This document shows, in pieces, positions 12,271 to 23,529 of a stretch of 64,000 bases of DNA; within the stretch, counting starts at the first letter, position 1; every line of letters begins with the position of its first letter. The position numbers and the translations under genes were made by a program. Below the pieces are notes generated by a model. The model saw nothing but the letters and a program-made list of their open reading frames with translations, made no database searches and was not told the origin of the DNA. Source of the DNA: Cyclospora cayetanensis (taxonomy: Eukaryota > Apicomplexa > Conoidasida > Eucoccidiorida > Eimeriidae). The stretch is taken from assembly GCF_002999335.1 (NCBI RefSeq), contig NW_020312122.1, positions 1-64,000 on the forward strand. Direction: 5' to 3'.

Positions 12271-14889
12271 ATGGCCGCAGCTGCTGTAACACTAAGTGAG
12301 TGCAATAGCAGCACCACTACCAACCGCTCCGAAGATGCGTACCGCGTCTCTACCCCAGAAACCTCCGCGGTGCACGGTGTGGAGGACCCCGCACCCAGGA
12401 GGAGACCATCTTATAGCGGGGAGCAGGCGTCGGAGGCCAGTTCTGGCACGTTCCTGCAGCAAAAGGACATTTCCGAGAGGGCTGCCCCTGTTCATTTCCT
12501 TAAGTCCCCGTATGCCGCTGCGCAGCTGGGAGGGAACCTCTGCCACTCTACAACGTGCGGGATCGAGTCTTCCCATCTTGAAGGCTCCCGGAGGCCAAAG
12601 ATCCAGTACAACTGGAGCAATACTGGTATCAACGAGCCGGAGCCGTGCATGCATCAGGACTTGCGGCGGGTGGTCGCTTCTCTCCTTGCAGCTCACAAGG
12701 TGCAGGCAGAGGAACTCAAGCGTCTATGTTACCACTGGAGAGCCCAACATCGGGCACTACAGGGGAAAGTTTGCAGACTGAAGTCGCAACTACGGCGGCA
12801 TAGCGCTCTTTTGGCCTCGTTGGTGGGGTATATCCGCAAAGAAGGTCCTGGGGAGGGCCCCCAGTGGACAATGCTGGAGGCCTGCTTAGCTCGGCTGCAA
12901 GGTGATAGTGGTGAGCTGCTGTGCAGCAGCGCAGAGGAGGCAGTAACAGCAGACGAAACAGGTTGGGAGGCAAGTTATTTTTTGTCTGACTCTCCGAGTC
13001 TCTGGATTTCAAAGCTTGTTCACTGGTGCGACCGCATTGATGGACTCCCCATTGCCTCTCTAGGACCTGCGAACTCGCTGCAAAGTGAGCCCTCCCACCG
13101 CGATGCGGGTGGCAACAGGTCCTCGGTACCAGCAGTTGCTTATGAGCGTCTTCGTGGCCGATATAGGCGCGATAGCGAGTCAAATGAACTCAGCAGCTGC
13201 GAGGGGCAAGGCCTGCGGGTGCACCTACTGAGTTCAGAGCGTGGATCCCTTAGTGCCGCGGCTTTGCGCGATGCAGAGCGATTCAAAGACTTTATTGAGG
13301 GTGCATCTCTGCGCCAAGAGGCCTGGCTGGAGACATTCTCCTCGTTCGCAGCCACTGCAGCACCGGTGGCTTCGCTTTCAGCTGCAAAATCATTGTCGCT
13401 TGAATTGCTGGATGAGGCAGTAACTCTCCTGGCATCAGATCTATTGCTACTGGTAGCGGAAGCCTTGGAGCCCGAGCAATCTTTGAAAGCAGCTTCGATA
13501 AGACAGGGAATGCGCGTCCTATGCCTTCTAGAGCGTTCAGCAGCTGCCAGGTGCAACATTAAGTCGGGCAGGCTCCGCAAGGGAACATCCATGAAGGTTT
13601 TTGCCTTTGAGCCGTTCGCAGTGTGCGTACAGCCCAACTGCGAAAACACAGACGACAGCAGGTGCACAAAGCTCACTATCCCTGTTTGCTCCTTGCAGGG
13701 CCTCAAACTTACCCAGACGAGTGCCTCCCAAGACCAGTGGAGCAGTGCCTTCTCGGCTTCCGACAGAGAAGACTCCCGGGAGACAACCCGGACGGGCGGG
13801 GGCCCAGCAAGTAGCAGCAGCAACAGTATAAGCAGTGACAGCAGCAATGGTAACGGCAGCAATCGGAGTAACCCAGACGCTGAATTGCGGAGTGGCAGCA
13901 GCGAGGGTAGGACTGGTGAAGCCCCCTGCCGCGGCACGGCTGACGGCACTCCTGGGCCTCTGCCAACCGGAGAGGGTCTGCAGAAGAGACAACGAACTGT
14001 GAAGGCTGAAAAAAGTACTAAAGAGCGCCAGGACGGCACTACCCATCCTGGTGCCGGGCCGAAACTGTTATCCTCCGGTGCATTTGGACGTGGGCAGGAG
14101 CAGTTGCAGACTTGCACCAGGGACAGCAGCTGTCCCAGCAATCAGCCCTCCGAAGGCTCCCAGACCCTTGTTGGCAACAGCAGCAGCAGGACTACTGTGT
14201 CCTTACAGCTTGGGCACGACCACAGCTGCCGTTTGAACCGGTCTGAAGGCAGTGCGAGGGCCTCAGGCGGGCCCTGTTCTCCTGGGGCCTCGAGGGCCCC
14301 GGTGACATGGGAGTCCACTGCTACAGCAAATAGGGATGAAATAAAGGCGAAGGAAAAGCTGAGCCAAGAGGCAGGCGTATCTGAAAGGCGAGGGGCCTCT
14401 GGAATCAGCGAAGGCGCTCGTAGTTCCAATGTTCAAGCCGTCGATGGAGCCCCTTGTAGCCCAAAGGGGCACTGTGGGGCTCCTGCATCGGAAGGGAATA
14501 GCAGTCGCTCAGGAGCTGTGGTTTCTGTGCGCTGCTCCGGGCAAGCGGCTCAACAGCAACTAGAGCGCATGCAGCAGCAGCTGCCACGAGTTCGTGCTGC
14601 AGTTCCAAAGTCAGTGCGACAGCAGCTTCCGGCCTTTGGATGCCAGGAATGTACAAGTTTTTTTGATATGATGGGGAAAATCAGGGGGTGTCCTGGGGCT
14701 CCTAAAGGTTGCTCTCACTATAGAGATAAGGGAATACATGCTGCTAAGGCACCTGAATCCGACGACGAGCTGCGTGTCGAGAGACTAAGAGCTCCGACTA
14801 TCTCCGAGCCACAACAGCAACGCATTACCTCGAGACACCGGCAATTGGCGCCGCCACCCTCCACCCCTCCGGGCTACTGGGATCTCTGA
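12271..14889 (+). CDS. CtIP/Sae2/Com1-like DNA double-strand-break end-resection factor
   Basis: A single 872-codon open frame. The N-terminal 120 residues are Ser/Thr-rich. Residues about 128-188 form a long charged helix with Leu at heptad-like spacing (coiled coil). Residues about 490-780 are low complexity. The C-terminal 84 residues carry CQECTSFF (Cys791, Cys794), GCSHYRDKG, then SRHRQLAPPPSTPPGYWDL ending exactly at the stop. This is the CtIP/Sae2/Com1 pattern: CxxC, then RHR followed by PP-x-TP-x-x-(F/W/Y)W. That family binds DNA and stimulates the Mre11-Rad50 nuclease to start resection; its N-terminal coiled coil makes oligomers. The sequence shows the motifs and the order coiled coil - disordered linker - CxxC/RHR; the function is inferred. 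The spacer of about 60 residues between CxxC and RHR is longer than I expect for the family. The start is the first ATG of the frame; an upstream exon is not excluded. Confidence 0.72.
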   Translation: MAAAAVTLSECNSSTTTNRSEDAYRVSTPETSAVHGVEDPAPRRRPSYSGEQASEASSGTFLQQKDISERAAPVHFLKSPYAAAQLGGNLCHSTTCGIESSHLEGSRRPKIQYNWSNTGINEPEPCMHQDLRRVVASLLAAHKVQAEELKRLCYHWRAQHRALQGKVCRLKSQLRRHSALLASLVGYIRKEGPGEGPQWTMLEACLARLQGDSGELLCSSAEEAVTADETGWEASYFLSDSPSLWISKLVHWCDRIDGLPIASLGPANSLQSEPSHRDAGGNRSSVPAVAYERLRGRYRRDSESNELSSCEGQGLRVHLLSSERGSLSAAALRDAERFKDFIEGASLRQEAWLETFSSFAATAAPVASLSAAKSLSLELLDEAVTLLASDLLLLVAEALEPEQSLKAASIRQGMRVLCLLERSAAARCNIKSGRLRKGTSMKVFAFEPFAVCVQPNCENTDDSRCTKLTIPVCSLQGLKLTQTSASQDQWSSAFSASDREDSRETTRTGGGPASSSSNSISSDSSNGNGSNRSNPDAELRSGSSEGRTGEAPCRGTADGTPGPLPTGEGLQKRQRTVKAEKSTKERQDGTTHPGAGPKLLSSGAFGRGQEQLQTCTRDSSCPSNQPSEGSQTLVGNSSSRTTVSLQLGHDHSCRLNRSEGSARASGGPCSPGASRAPVTWESTATANRDEIKAKEKLSQEAGVSERRGASGISEGARSSNVQAVDGAPCSPKGHCGAPASEGNSSRSGAVVSVRCSGQAAQQQLERMQQQLPRVRAAVPKSVRQQLPAFGCQECTSFFDMMGKIRGCPGAPKGCSHYRDKGIHAAKAPESDDELRVERLRAPTISEPQQQRITSRHRQLAPPPSTPPGYWDL

Positions 14890-16585
14890 CTTGCAGACTG
14901 AGGCTACGAGCGACAAGAATAAGTGCTCCCAACGAGGATAAGGTGAGAGGGTGGTGCGTGCAGCAGCAGGCACTGGCGCATCTACCCCGTCCCTTGCCCG
15001 CTTCAGCCTGCGGGGTCAACAGCTCCAGCAATATGGGTCAGGAGCTGCTGCGCAGTTTTGTCGAGAGTGGAGTGGGTTGGTCTTGCTTTGAGGTTTCCTG
15101 TCTGGCAGAGGGAATTCCAGGGAGAGGTTGGTAGGCGTAGCCTGGCCGCTGCAGGGTTCCTTCTGCTTTATGTGCCAGATCTCCTGGCATTTTCGTGCAT
15201 GTATTTTAGTCGATTGCCTGGATTTTTACGGCAGTCATGGTTTACAAAGGGTTACATGCCGATGCGTCTGTTTCTCGCGGGTGCAGTTCACGGGGGCCCG
15301 AGTCGGTCTTTGAATAACAACCCAACTGGAAGGGAAGCAAACTGCCGCCTACTTCTGTTGTCAAAGCTTGTCATCAGTGAGTAGCATAAGCATACGGAAC
15401 AAAATAGGAACCTGCCAAAGGGCAGTAAGCACTGAGGCGTTAGTTGGATCTTCATGATTTAGTAATCGGTCTCATTCTCCTGTAAAGTGTTCTGTCCTGC
15501 ACTTACTAATCCCCGTTTTCTGCAAATCCACTACTGCGGGAAGCCGCTAACTCGGCAGGAGTTTCGCAAGCGCACTGTGGTCGTTGCTTTACAGTACACT
15601 CAAAACCGTTTCTCGCATCTCTTATAGGGGTTCCTGGCAGCCTACGAGATCTCTCGTTTCTCGCTCAACTCCATTACCGAGTAAACCTTCTTAAGGTGCA
15701 AGTAAAGGCGTCCTATCTCTGGGAGGATACTAATCTAGCATTAACGGGACCAGTTCCGTAGTTTTCAGCGCACCAGCTGCCTACAGAAGACAGCGTGGCA
15801 TGAAACCCCTAAAATAACTAGCACTTCGGGATGCCATCTCGAACACTTCGTGCTGGTGCCTGCCAAGCAAAAGAGAATGCAAACGACGGTAGAATTTTGT
15901 GGCGAATGGGCGAGGTAGTGAAAGCGAGCTGGAAAAGCATGAAGTGGTGCAATGTCTGGCGCACCACTGTTCGCATCCTCTAGGCTCCACGGTGCTGCTG
16001 CACAGGGCCGCACGTGTACACTGTATAAGCAGTTCAGCCTGGGGGGTAGCCTCCAACCATCATGCGCCTTTTTGGCTCATGCAGGTCTGACTGAAACGCA
16101 TATGGCCTCTACTAACATGGGCGAAGTGTGTGCGCAGCGGCGGGCCCCTGGACACGCCTTGCTGAGGGTCGCGATCCGTGTATGCCAATAAGTACAGGTT
16201 TGGTGGTAGAGTGAGGGTGCAATGGCTAATTCTGCTGCTTTCAGACAGCAGTAACGTCAAAGGACAATGTGCGCGCTACCTCGAGCTCACTGTTTCCTGA
16301 GTCAAGCTGCTTTTTGAGTGAGGGAGTAGTGCCTTAGGGCCTCTAAATGAGGGCCCTGCTGCGTAGCGGTGGGGCAAGAAGAGTCTGGCTATCTAATCCG
16401 CAGTTTGCTAATACCTGGGAAATTGCAAGTTTCGGTGGTCTTAGTATGTCAGCATGCCACCATCAGGCAAAGATACATCGCCCGTGGGAGGCGGGGAAAT
16501 GCGCCAAATGCAAGCTGCCCCCTGACCTGAACACTTCGGGTCACAAAACCTGTACATGTCTTGCCACAAAGATACTTGTTAATAA
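14890..16585. other. Intergenic, nothing recognised
   Basis: No supported coding region. Probably includes the 3' untranslated region of the CtIP-like gene. Short frames on both strands show no domain or clear coding bias. Confidence 0.35.
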
Positions 16586-16626
16586 GCTGCGAATGCTGCA
16601 GCCGGTAGAGCTGCAGCATTCGCAGC
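16586..16626. repeat. Perfect 17-bp inverted repeat with 7-base loop
   Basis: Arms 16586-16602 (GCTGCGAATGCTGCAGC) and 16610-16626 (GCTGCAGCATTCGCAGC) are exact reverse complements around the loop CGGTAGA. The arms themselves contain a CTGCAG palindrome. The hairpin lies in non-coding DNA between two genes, about 600 bases beyond the 3' end of the glucanase gene. Role unknown. Confidence 0.75.
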
Positions 16627-17099
16627 AGAATTACACTCGATGCTGTATTCCTAGATAGCAATTCTTGGGAACCCGTGACAGGTGCACTCCGTGGCTATCA
16701 CTCATGACCTTCCTGGAATTCGGCTGCAGCACAAAGTGCAGCTAGTGCCGAGTTGTAGGGTAGAACTGCGGAAGAAGCTTGTTGAGAATGGAAGTAGGGG
16801 GTTACGGAAAGCCATACATGGCAGTCGCGGCTGGGATAATCAGCACGAGGCTGGCTAGAGTTGAGTGTGCAGCGGCGCTTGGCCAGGGCCACCATCTCCT
16901 CGTTGTGGTAGAGTACGTCGATGTCGTCGTGATGCTGGCGCCTCCACCGCCCTCCTCGCTGTCTTCCTCATTGGCAGAGCCGCTGCTACTACTGGTACCT
17001 TCCGCCGAGCCGGTCCACTCGGTTGAGGTCGCTGCATGTGTTCAATTCGCGCAGCAATGTGCATAACTGTCTCTTGTTGTAAACGAGCAAGATAGTGTG

Positions 17100-17192
17100 A
17101 AGGGGAGTGTGTGTCCGTGTATCCATGTGTGTGCGTGTGTGTGCGTCCATGTGTCCATGTATGTGCGTGTGTGTGTGTGCGCCGGTGTCTTC
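17100..17192. repeat. GT-rich imperfect microsatellite
   Basis: Imperfect (GT)n with interspersed CC, AT and CG steps (GTGTGTGCGTCCATGTGTCC and similar). It lies just past the 3' end of the glucanase gene, in its probable 3' untranslated or flanking region. Confidence 0.7.
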
Positions 17193-17228
17193 GCGCGATG
17201 AATGTGCACTTGAAGTTAGGCCATCGGC

Positions 17229-19925
17229 TCAGTATGTTCCTTGAGCAACGGCTGCCATGGACATACCAAGTGTCCCTGTTGTGGTAGTGGTGGTTACAAT
17301 CGTCTGACAGTGTTGTCCACTCCTTTGATAGACCTTGATGGACTTAATATCCCAGTAAGCTTCCCTAAAGGCAGAGGGGTTTTCCCTAACATATTTTTCG
17401 CAGTCCGTTAGACCGTTGCCAGGGCATCCCTGGGCTTCGCTGAAGGTGTATCCTGCATACCCGCCGCAGAATGTAGTGTTGATGACGATACGCTGCTCCC
17501 CAAAGTATTGATCTCCCTTGCAGTTGCTCCCTAGGGTGAAATAGGCTAGGGGCTTCTGATTCCAAAAATCCGGGGTGGGAGTCCCACTAGTCAGATCCAA
17601 GGGTGCCTCCTGCCGCGTGAAGAACCATATACGAATATACTTTGAGTGGTGCAGCTGCATCACATAGAGGCCCCCTCCTTTACGGTTCAGGGGAGCTCCG
17701 TAAGCATCCTCATACGACTCGATAGAGCAGCCAACGTTGTCAGACGTCGCCAGGTCCCAGCAATCTATGGCTTGGCCATGGACGGTCTCAGTCCATCTAC
17801 CGTTGAACTCATCTGTGCTGGAGGGCATGACGCAGCCTTTCTTTGTATGCACAGCAGCATGCGCATGCTCTTGCAGGTTGGCACCTTCTATAATGTCAAT
17901 TTCCCCAGTGTCTGGCCAGGGATCCCACCCCACTGTCCACCAGGCTGGCCACGTCCCGCACCCAGTAGGCATATGATTCAAATCCAGGACCCACAGGGCC
18001 TAAAGCCGCACAGGCATCAGACAGCATTAGCGCAGATCACGCCACGCGCAGCTAGTTGGAAATTCTTGGGATTGCGTGGATGCTGTCAGGGTTTGAAATC
18101 AGCCCGTCGCAACTGGAGAGGGGCGCCAGAGAACAGCATTGGCAGAGATGGCTAGGAACAAGGAAACGAGACAGCAGGCAAAGTAATAGGTGCAGAATAA
18201 GCCGTGCGTGAAACCATTCCCCATCAACGTAGGGCTCCGTGTGCTTTCCTAAAAATACTAGACTACATGTCGGATAGTTGGAAAGCAGGCCTTTCAGCTT
18301 TGGGGGATCTGCATAGCGGCTCATGTACTCACATCTCTCCAAGCCTTCTGGGATGTAAGACGGACGGATTTGCGTCCCTTTCCATTGGCAAGGACCTCGG
18401 TGGTGTCTGTGAGGAGCTGGATCCGGCCGTCGGACATGGTCTTAATCAGATTGTACTTTTGCGCATCTGCCTTGCCCACGTATTCCACTGTACCTCCGGT
18501 GGGGTCTCCCCATTCGAAGAAAAAGAATTTTGAGGGCTCCCAGAAGTCGTCGCCCTTGAATATGTCAGACAGAGTGTAGCTGTCAGAACACTCCTGAATG
18601 CTTTTTTGAGTCACTGCAGCAGCCTTACTGGCTGCCAGCTTTTTCCTCGTTAGGTCCCTTATGGCGCTTAAAGGGGTCGAGGACAAGGAATATCCCCTTC
18701 TGGGGACTCCCGCAGAGGGAATCGAAACAAGTAACTCCCCTGGTATTCGACAGGCCGCCTTCGCAGCGATTGCACCTCTGAATTCCTCTAAGACAGCAGC
18801 CTCACAAAGAGGTGTTCCCTTCTCCACATAGACGTGCTCGCAGTAGGCTGTCGATGGAACAAAGGTTAAACGAGCACAATCCCGATGCTCAAGACATTTA
18901 TATTGGCATTCTTTCGCTGTTGCCGCCTTCACTGGCACCCCACCGGCGTATCTCTTGTGCAAAACGAAACAGCCAGCTGCTGCGAGTTCACATGGATCTG
19001 CTCTCCCCTCCACTTCTCCGGAAGGGGGAACGTCGGGCTGGGATTGTGGCATAGGCAGGGCTGCAGCTCTCTCAACTCGACTTGTGAAGCCGCTCTCCAG
19101 TGTTGAGGGATTCTCAGACTTTACATTATCTTGATACTCTTTCCTTGCTTCAAGTCCTGCCTTCTGCCCCCCATCCTCGCTCGTTGATGCCTCAGGGGCG
19201 CCGGCAGTCACCTCGTGCTGCTCCCTTGTCGGCTGAGCAGATTTCCAAGCTGCGGCGTTGGTGTTTTCGTCAGCCGATGTTCCCTCCTGCGCTTTTGCGG
19301 AGAATGCATATCCCACTTCTTTCCCTGCTAGTGAGGCGGCCCCTCCAGATATACCTCCTGTCTGTCGCTCTCCCCAATTTCTTGAGTGAATCGCCTCACT
19401 ACCTGCCTTGGTTTGGAAGGCAGCGAACTCTTCTTGGGAGGTCCCTGAGGAGCATGAAAGGCCAAAGCAAGCTTACAATCCGCTGATTGGTGCAGGATAT
19501 CTGGGATAGCATCGATACAGTCTATCCCTGGGCTGAATAGGAAAGAGAGGAAGCAGCTAAGAGATACTGTAGAGTTTTATGAAAGGCTTGCCCTGTACGC
19601 CCCTCGGAGATGTAAAGGTAGCTTTTTGAGAGGTAGTACCCCTAGCATACTCTTGTATGTCAATGCAGTTCACTAGTGAGTACACCAGCGCACGCTGGGG
19701 GTCACTACACGTGGCAAGCTGCAAACGATGAGTTTGTAAGAGCGATCACCGTCTGGCAATGCAATATGTAGTAGCAATCCGAGTGCAGTTTATGGCAATC
19801 ATGCAAGGGAAGGCTGCTCATCCGGCTCTAGACGCACCTACAAAGAGACTCTGGGCCTCAGCTTCGAATGGCTGTAGTAGAAAAAGTATCAGCGCGAAAA
19901 GCGCTGGTGGAGTCAAACGTTCCAT
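17229..19925 (-). CDS. Secreted PAN/apple-domain plus GH16 endo-beta-1,3-glucanase-type protein
   Basis: Three exons: 19925-19838 (signal peptide), 19444-18333, 17999-17229; 656 residues. Splice phases fit exactly (donors GTGCGT and GTGAGT; acceptors CTCAG and TTTAG). Residues 1-24 (MERLTPPALFALILFLLQPF...) form a signal peptide. Residues about 181-262 are Cys-rich (CELAAAGC, CQYKCLEHRDC) and fit a PAN/apple domain. The GH16 region runs from about 315 to 635. It includes LDLNHMPTGCGTWPAWWTVG and the catalytic signature EIDIIE, with Glu433 as expected nucleophile, Asp435 and Glu438 as acid/base; all three are present. GH16 enzymes of this type cut or remodel beta-1,3-glucan, a component of coccidian oocyst walls. 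PAN domains bind protein or carbohydrate and could tether the enzyme. A Thr run precedes the C-terminus. Oocyst-wall action is inference; the GH16 assignment is strong. The first exon is the least certain. Confidence 0.87.
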
Positions 19926-20512
19926 CTGCTTGCCGTTCCTTCTAGGGGCCTCTCTGTGTGGCATTCGCAGCTTTTCCAAAGACACAAGCTCACTTGCCTC
20001 AAAAGAGGGATAATATAATCGTAGGGCAGAGGTCTCTTTGCTTCTGTCCTCTTTCGACAGAGCAACCTACGCCCTCCTCACTATGTGCAAAGGGCTAAGG
20101 CTCATACCTGTAATAGCAACCTGTTTGACTGCTATTAAGAAAAGAAATCTAAGCACCCAATTTTGTGTACTGAATAGATAGAGGGAAAAACTTAAAGGCA
20201 ACGCAATTTCAAGACGTTAATGCTACCTATGAGAGGAGGGCGAAGGAACCCGATGTACAATATTTGCTGCCCCCACTGCCCTTGCATCTAAGCAGAAAGA
20301 AAAAACCTGTATTATTCCCTTATTTATTTCAGCGGGTAGTTTGCTGGATAAGAAATAATCAAATCTAAATACTCGTGTAGCATTGCTCAGGGGGCTCCGC
20401 AGCTGGTTGCTTGTTCACCTGGCCGCAAACCAGCCCTGCCAGTGACATTATCTGTGCACCACCATATGTGTCGTCACACATCGCAGTCACCTACTTATAA
20501 CAAGAACGTAAC

Positions 20513-20843
20513 ATGGTTCTACCTTTTGTGCTGCATTTTCTCCTGCCTATCTTCCTGACATCGCTCACGCATGCACGGGCGGCTGGCAGTAGCGCCGCTC
20601 TTGGGGTAGGGAGCGGGTGGTGGTCGGATGACAGCACGCACAGAGCCGCTGCATGCCTTCCAAGCCCTGAAAGCTGCCAGAACATGCATTCCGAAGGAGA
20701 ACGGGGCCCTAGATGCAGTCCACACCAACCCAGGTTCCTCCTCTTTTCCCTTTTTACCTCCTGTAGATCCTGCTCTTGAAGTGGTACAGAGAGGCGGCTG
20801 CTGGCACTGCTTGGCCCCGTGGGACGAAGTGCCGCGAGTCTGA
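20513..20843 (+). CDS. Candidate small secreted protein exon(s)
   Basis: ATG at 20513 opens MVLPFVLHFLLPIFLTSLTH followed by ARAAG, a convincing signal peptide. The frame runs to 20779. The next frame (20628-20843) reads more like protein and ends CWHCLAPWDEVPRV. The two could join by a very short splice (GTAGGG donor near 20607, about 40 bases), or the signal peptide could be chance. No domain is recognised, and further exons downstream are possible. Weak call. Confidence 0.25.
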
Positions 20844-20975
20844 TTTATCATGTTTTTTCCCTCCTCCTCGTCGAAATTCAAGGCATTTCGATAGCTGAGG
20901 CCCTGTTCTCTGCCTTCTGTCCCCCTCAGCCTGCGCCTCGAGGCCCCGCCTCTCTCCTCGGCCCTAGGAGGAACG

Positions 20976-21371
20976 ATGACTTCGCAGCGGTTTGCGGGTC
21001 AATTTCTGCTCCTCTTCTCCGCTCTTCTTTTGTTCGGAACCCTCATTGTATCGTTTAAGATGGAAGCGGCTGAAGTGTCCTGAGTTTCAGGAAAGGGCAT
21101 GATCAGTGGCGACTTGGGTGTGGAGGGTGTCGAATCGTTTTACGAGACCAGGGCTGGCGAGGAGAATAATGACCTTTCACCGCAGGGGGATGGCATGAGA
21201 GGCGAATACTTTGAGGATGAAACTTCAAGCAGGGGTCCGGGGGAGCGCCCTTTGACCACGAAGCATCTGTACACCACAAGGAGAACCATGATGGCTGACT
21301 CCAACCGGAATTCACAATTGACAAAGGTTAAGCTTCTCTTTCGCGCTGCGTTGTTGCTGATTGCATCATAG
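20976..21371 (+). other. Candidate small membrane protein frame interrupted by in-frame TGA
   Basis: ATG at 20976 gives MTSQRFAGQFLLLFSALLLF followed by GTLIVSF, a signal-anchor-like hydrophobic segment. A TGA follows at 21081. The same frame then stays open to 21371 with an acidic hydrophilic stretch and a hydrophobic end (KVKLLFRAALLLIAS). The layout (N-terminal hydrophobic, hydrophilic middle, C-terminal hydrophobic) suggests one protein broken by a nonsense codon, a missed splice, or coincidence. No family recognised. Confidence 0.25.
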
Positions 21372-23525
21372 CTAGTATTTTTAGGCAAGTTTCGGTTGGA
21401 CGATGATGAGGACGTGATGGATTAAGACAATGTGAGAGGGCAGGGAGATTCAGCGCAGAGTATTGCCCGTGCTGAACAGCAATAGGAAGATTTCTTTTGC
21501 TTTCACTGTACACGGCAATCTTGTCTGTCTCGATCTGAGTGATTGTACTCCAGCGCAACAGGGAGGCATGGGGAAAGCGGTTTGGCAGATTGCCGCGCTC
21601 CTCCTGTGGCCCAGGCAGCACAAGAAAGACTCCCTAAGTGAGGTGCTGGCTGGGAATGTGAAAATGAGGGGGAGAATCAGGATCATAGAAGTGATGACCT
21701 GGATTCTTGCATCAAGAAGGAGATGGCGGGGAAGTATGAGGCACAGTGTGAGGGATGGTTGGTTCGTGATGCATGCAGGAGGTTCGAAAAGGGCGGTGCT
21801 TTTTGTTCAATGGCCCTTTCTTTTTCGTGTAGCTCTGCACCCACGTTTCCTCTCTGTGTACCTCACATCGTCCGTCTCTATGGCCATGTAGTGCCGGTGC
21901 TGTAGCTCTTATCGAGGGGCCCCCCGAATGCGCAGTTCGAGTGCCTTGCTGCCAGGTAGCGAGGCCCACAGTTTGCTAGCGGTGCCTCCAGTAAAGTTAC
22001 TGGATAAGGGAATCACGAAGTGGATGACATGGGATTATGTATGCCTATGCTTCTACCCACCAGGAGAGTCGTATTGAAGAGGACATATCAGGGCCTGTTC
22101 TGCGAACTTTATTGTCGTATCGCAAACTACGCCTACGACTTATCTGAGAGGATGTCGGCTATTTTCGACTCCTCAACGGTGCGCCCTCAATACTAAGGGT
22201 CCTCTCCGGGTCAAGAGAACCCCGAATGCTAACTGGCATGAGCACCATTTTTGACGCAAAAAATGCTTCACAGAGATAACATAGGTAGTGTCAGATGACA
22301 GTGCACTGCAAACAGGGCGACTTCGATGGCTTTGACATAGTGTCTGGCATTGCCTAGCCGATCTACAAGCCACGGAGCTAGGCGTTTCAAGTAGCAGGGA
22401 GCGAACGGCAGGGGCCATGAGGTTCAGGGGGCTGTTTGGTCCTTTCAAAGCCCCCGTCGTTCGCGGAGGCTTCTGGCTAGTCCTTCGCTTGTTTCTTGGT
22501 TGTAAACGATTGCTGGTTTGGGACTAAGTGAATAAGAAGGAAATGCATCGGCGAACAGTAGAACTCACAATGGGGGGCGCAAGTAGGGTGAACGGTGTGT
22601 TTTCCGCAGTAGACACCAATACATACTTAATGCTCTCCTTTCTGCTGAGCTGCTATAAGTGTAAAGCTTCCATTCATCGGCAATCATAGAGCCTCTGTGA
22701 CGTCTGGTGAGGCCCATCTAAAGCTCTGAGTGTAAGTCAGCGCAACAAGGAGAGCTCCCAAGTGAAACGGCAACGGTCAGAAGGGCGGGCACAGGGTAAA
22801 TTCATCAAGCTGCATTCTCTGGTAATCCCTAGATGGAGAGGGTGGAAGCATATCCATATGTTCTGTGAAATAATCTCACATGGAAGTGCAGCTGAAGGAA
22901 AAGGAGCCAAGGCTGCAGGGCGTCCTGCTCAAGGCCAGTGCTGTTAAATCCAGTTTTGAAAAGCCACATCTGTTTTTCCCCCATGCTAAAGAGTCGACCT
23001 TGTGATGCATTAAGTAGCTCGAACGAATCTCTTCCGTGTATCGGACCAAACTCCACTTAAATCCTTGCACTATGTTCTCTCGAAACAAAGACACAATGTT
23101 GTTTGCGTGAGGCTCAGATGCTTTGTGCGCCCAACTGTGAATGACTGGAGTACCTAAACAGTGCAGCGCACAGGGCACCCTAGCTGTGTTCTAACCTCAC
23201 ATCGGGAATTCTGAATGGCTCAGTCACGAAAAAATTCTTTGGAAAGAAATTCCAGAATTACCTACCCAGTGTGTGTTGAGTCGGAAAAGTAAGTGTTTCC
23301 CTACAGAGACTCACTGGGACGGTTACACTTGATAGCACCATATGCTTTACATTAGCTCTTTCCCGTCCATTCACTCGTTGGGAAGGGAGTGGGATGTCGA
23401 TTTCCCTACACAGAGCTCTAGTTTTGATTAAAGTGTTTGCTATCTCAATAAGCTGAATATTCTTGGCAGCAGTCCGCGGGGGAAAGCCCTGTGGTGACGG
23501 AAGCATTCGGTTGCGCAACTCCCTT
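21372..23525. other. Gene-free stretch, nothing firm
   Basis: Contains an open frame at 21463-21891 on the plus strand without recognised features. The part from about 22.4 kb may hold the upstream LTR of the plus-strand chromovirus relic, but I cannot define it. Confidence 0.3.
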
Positions 23526-23529
23526 TGGA

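Noticed and set aside
13140..14141. Minus-strand 333-codon frame
   Set aside because: Antisense to the CtIP-like gene; composition reflects the complementary strand, no domain, no splice structure.
21081..21083. Selenocysteine or TGA-as-Trp readthrough
   Set aside because: No selenoprotein family or SECIS-like hairpin recognised, and nuclear genes of this group use TGA as stop. Kept as a broken or mis-modelled frame.
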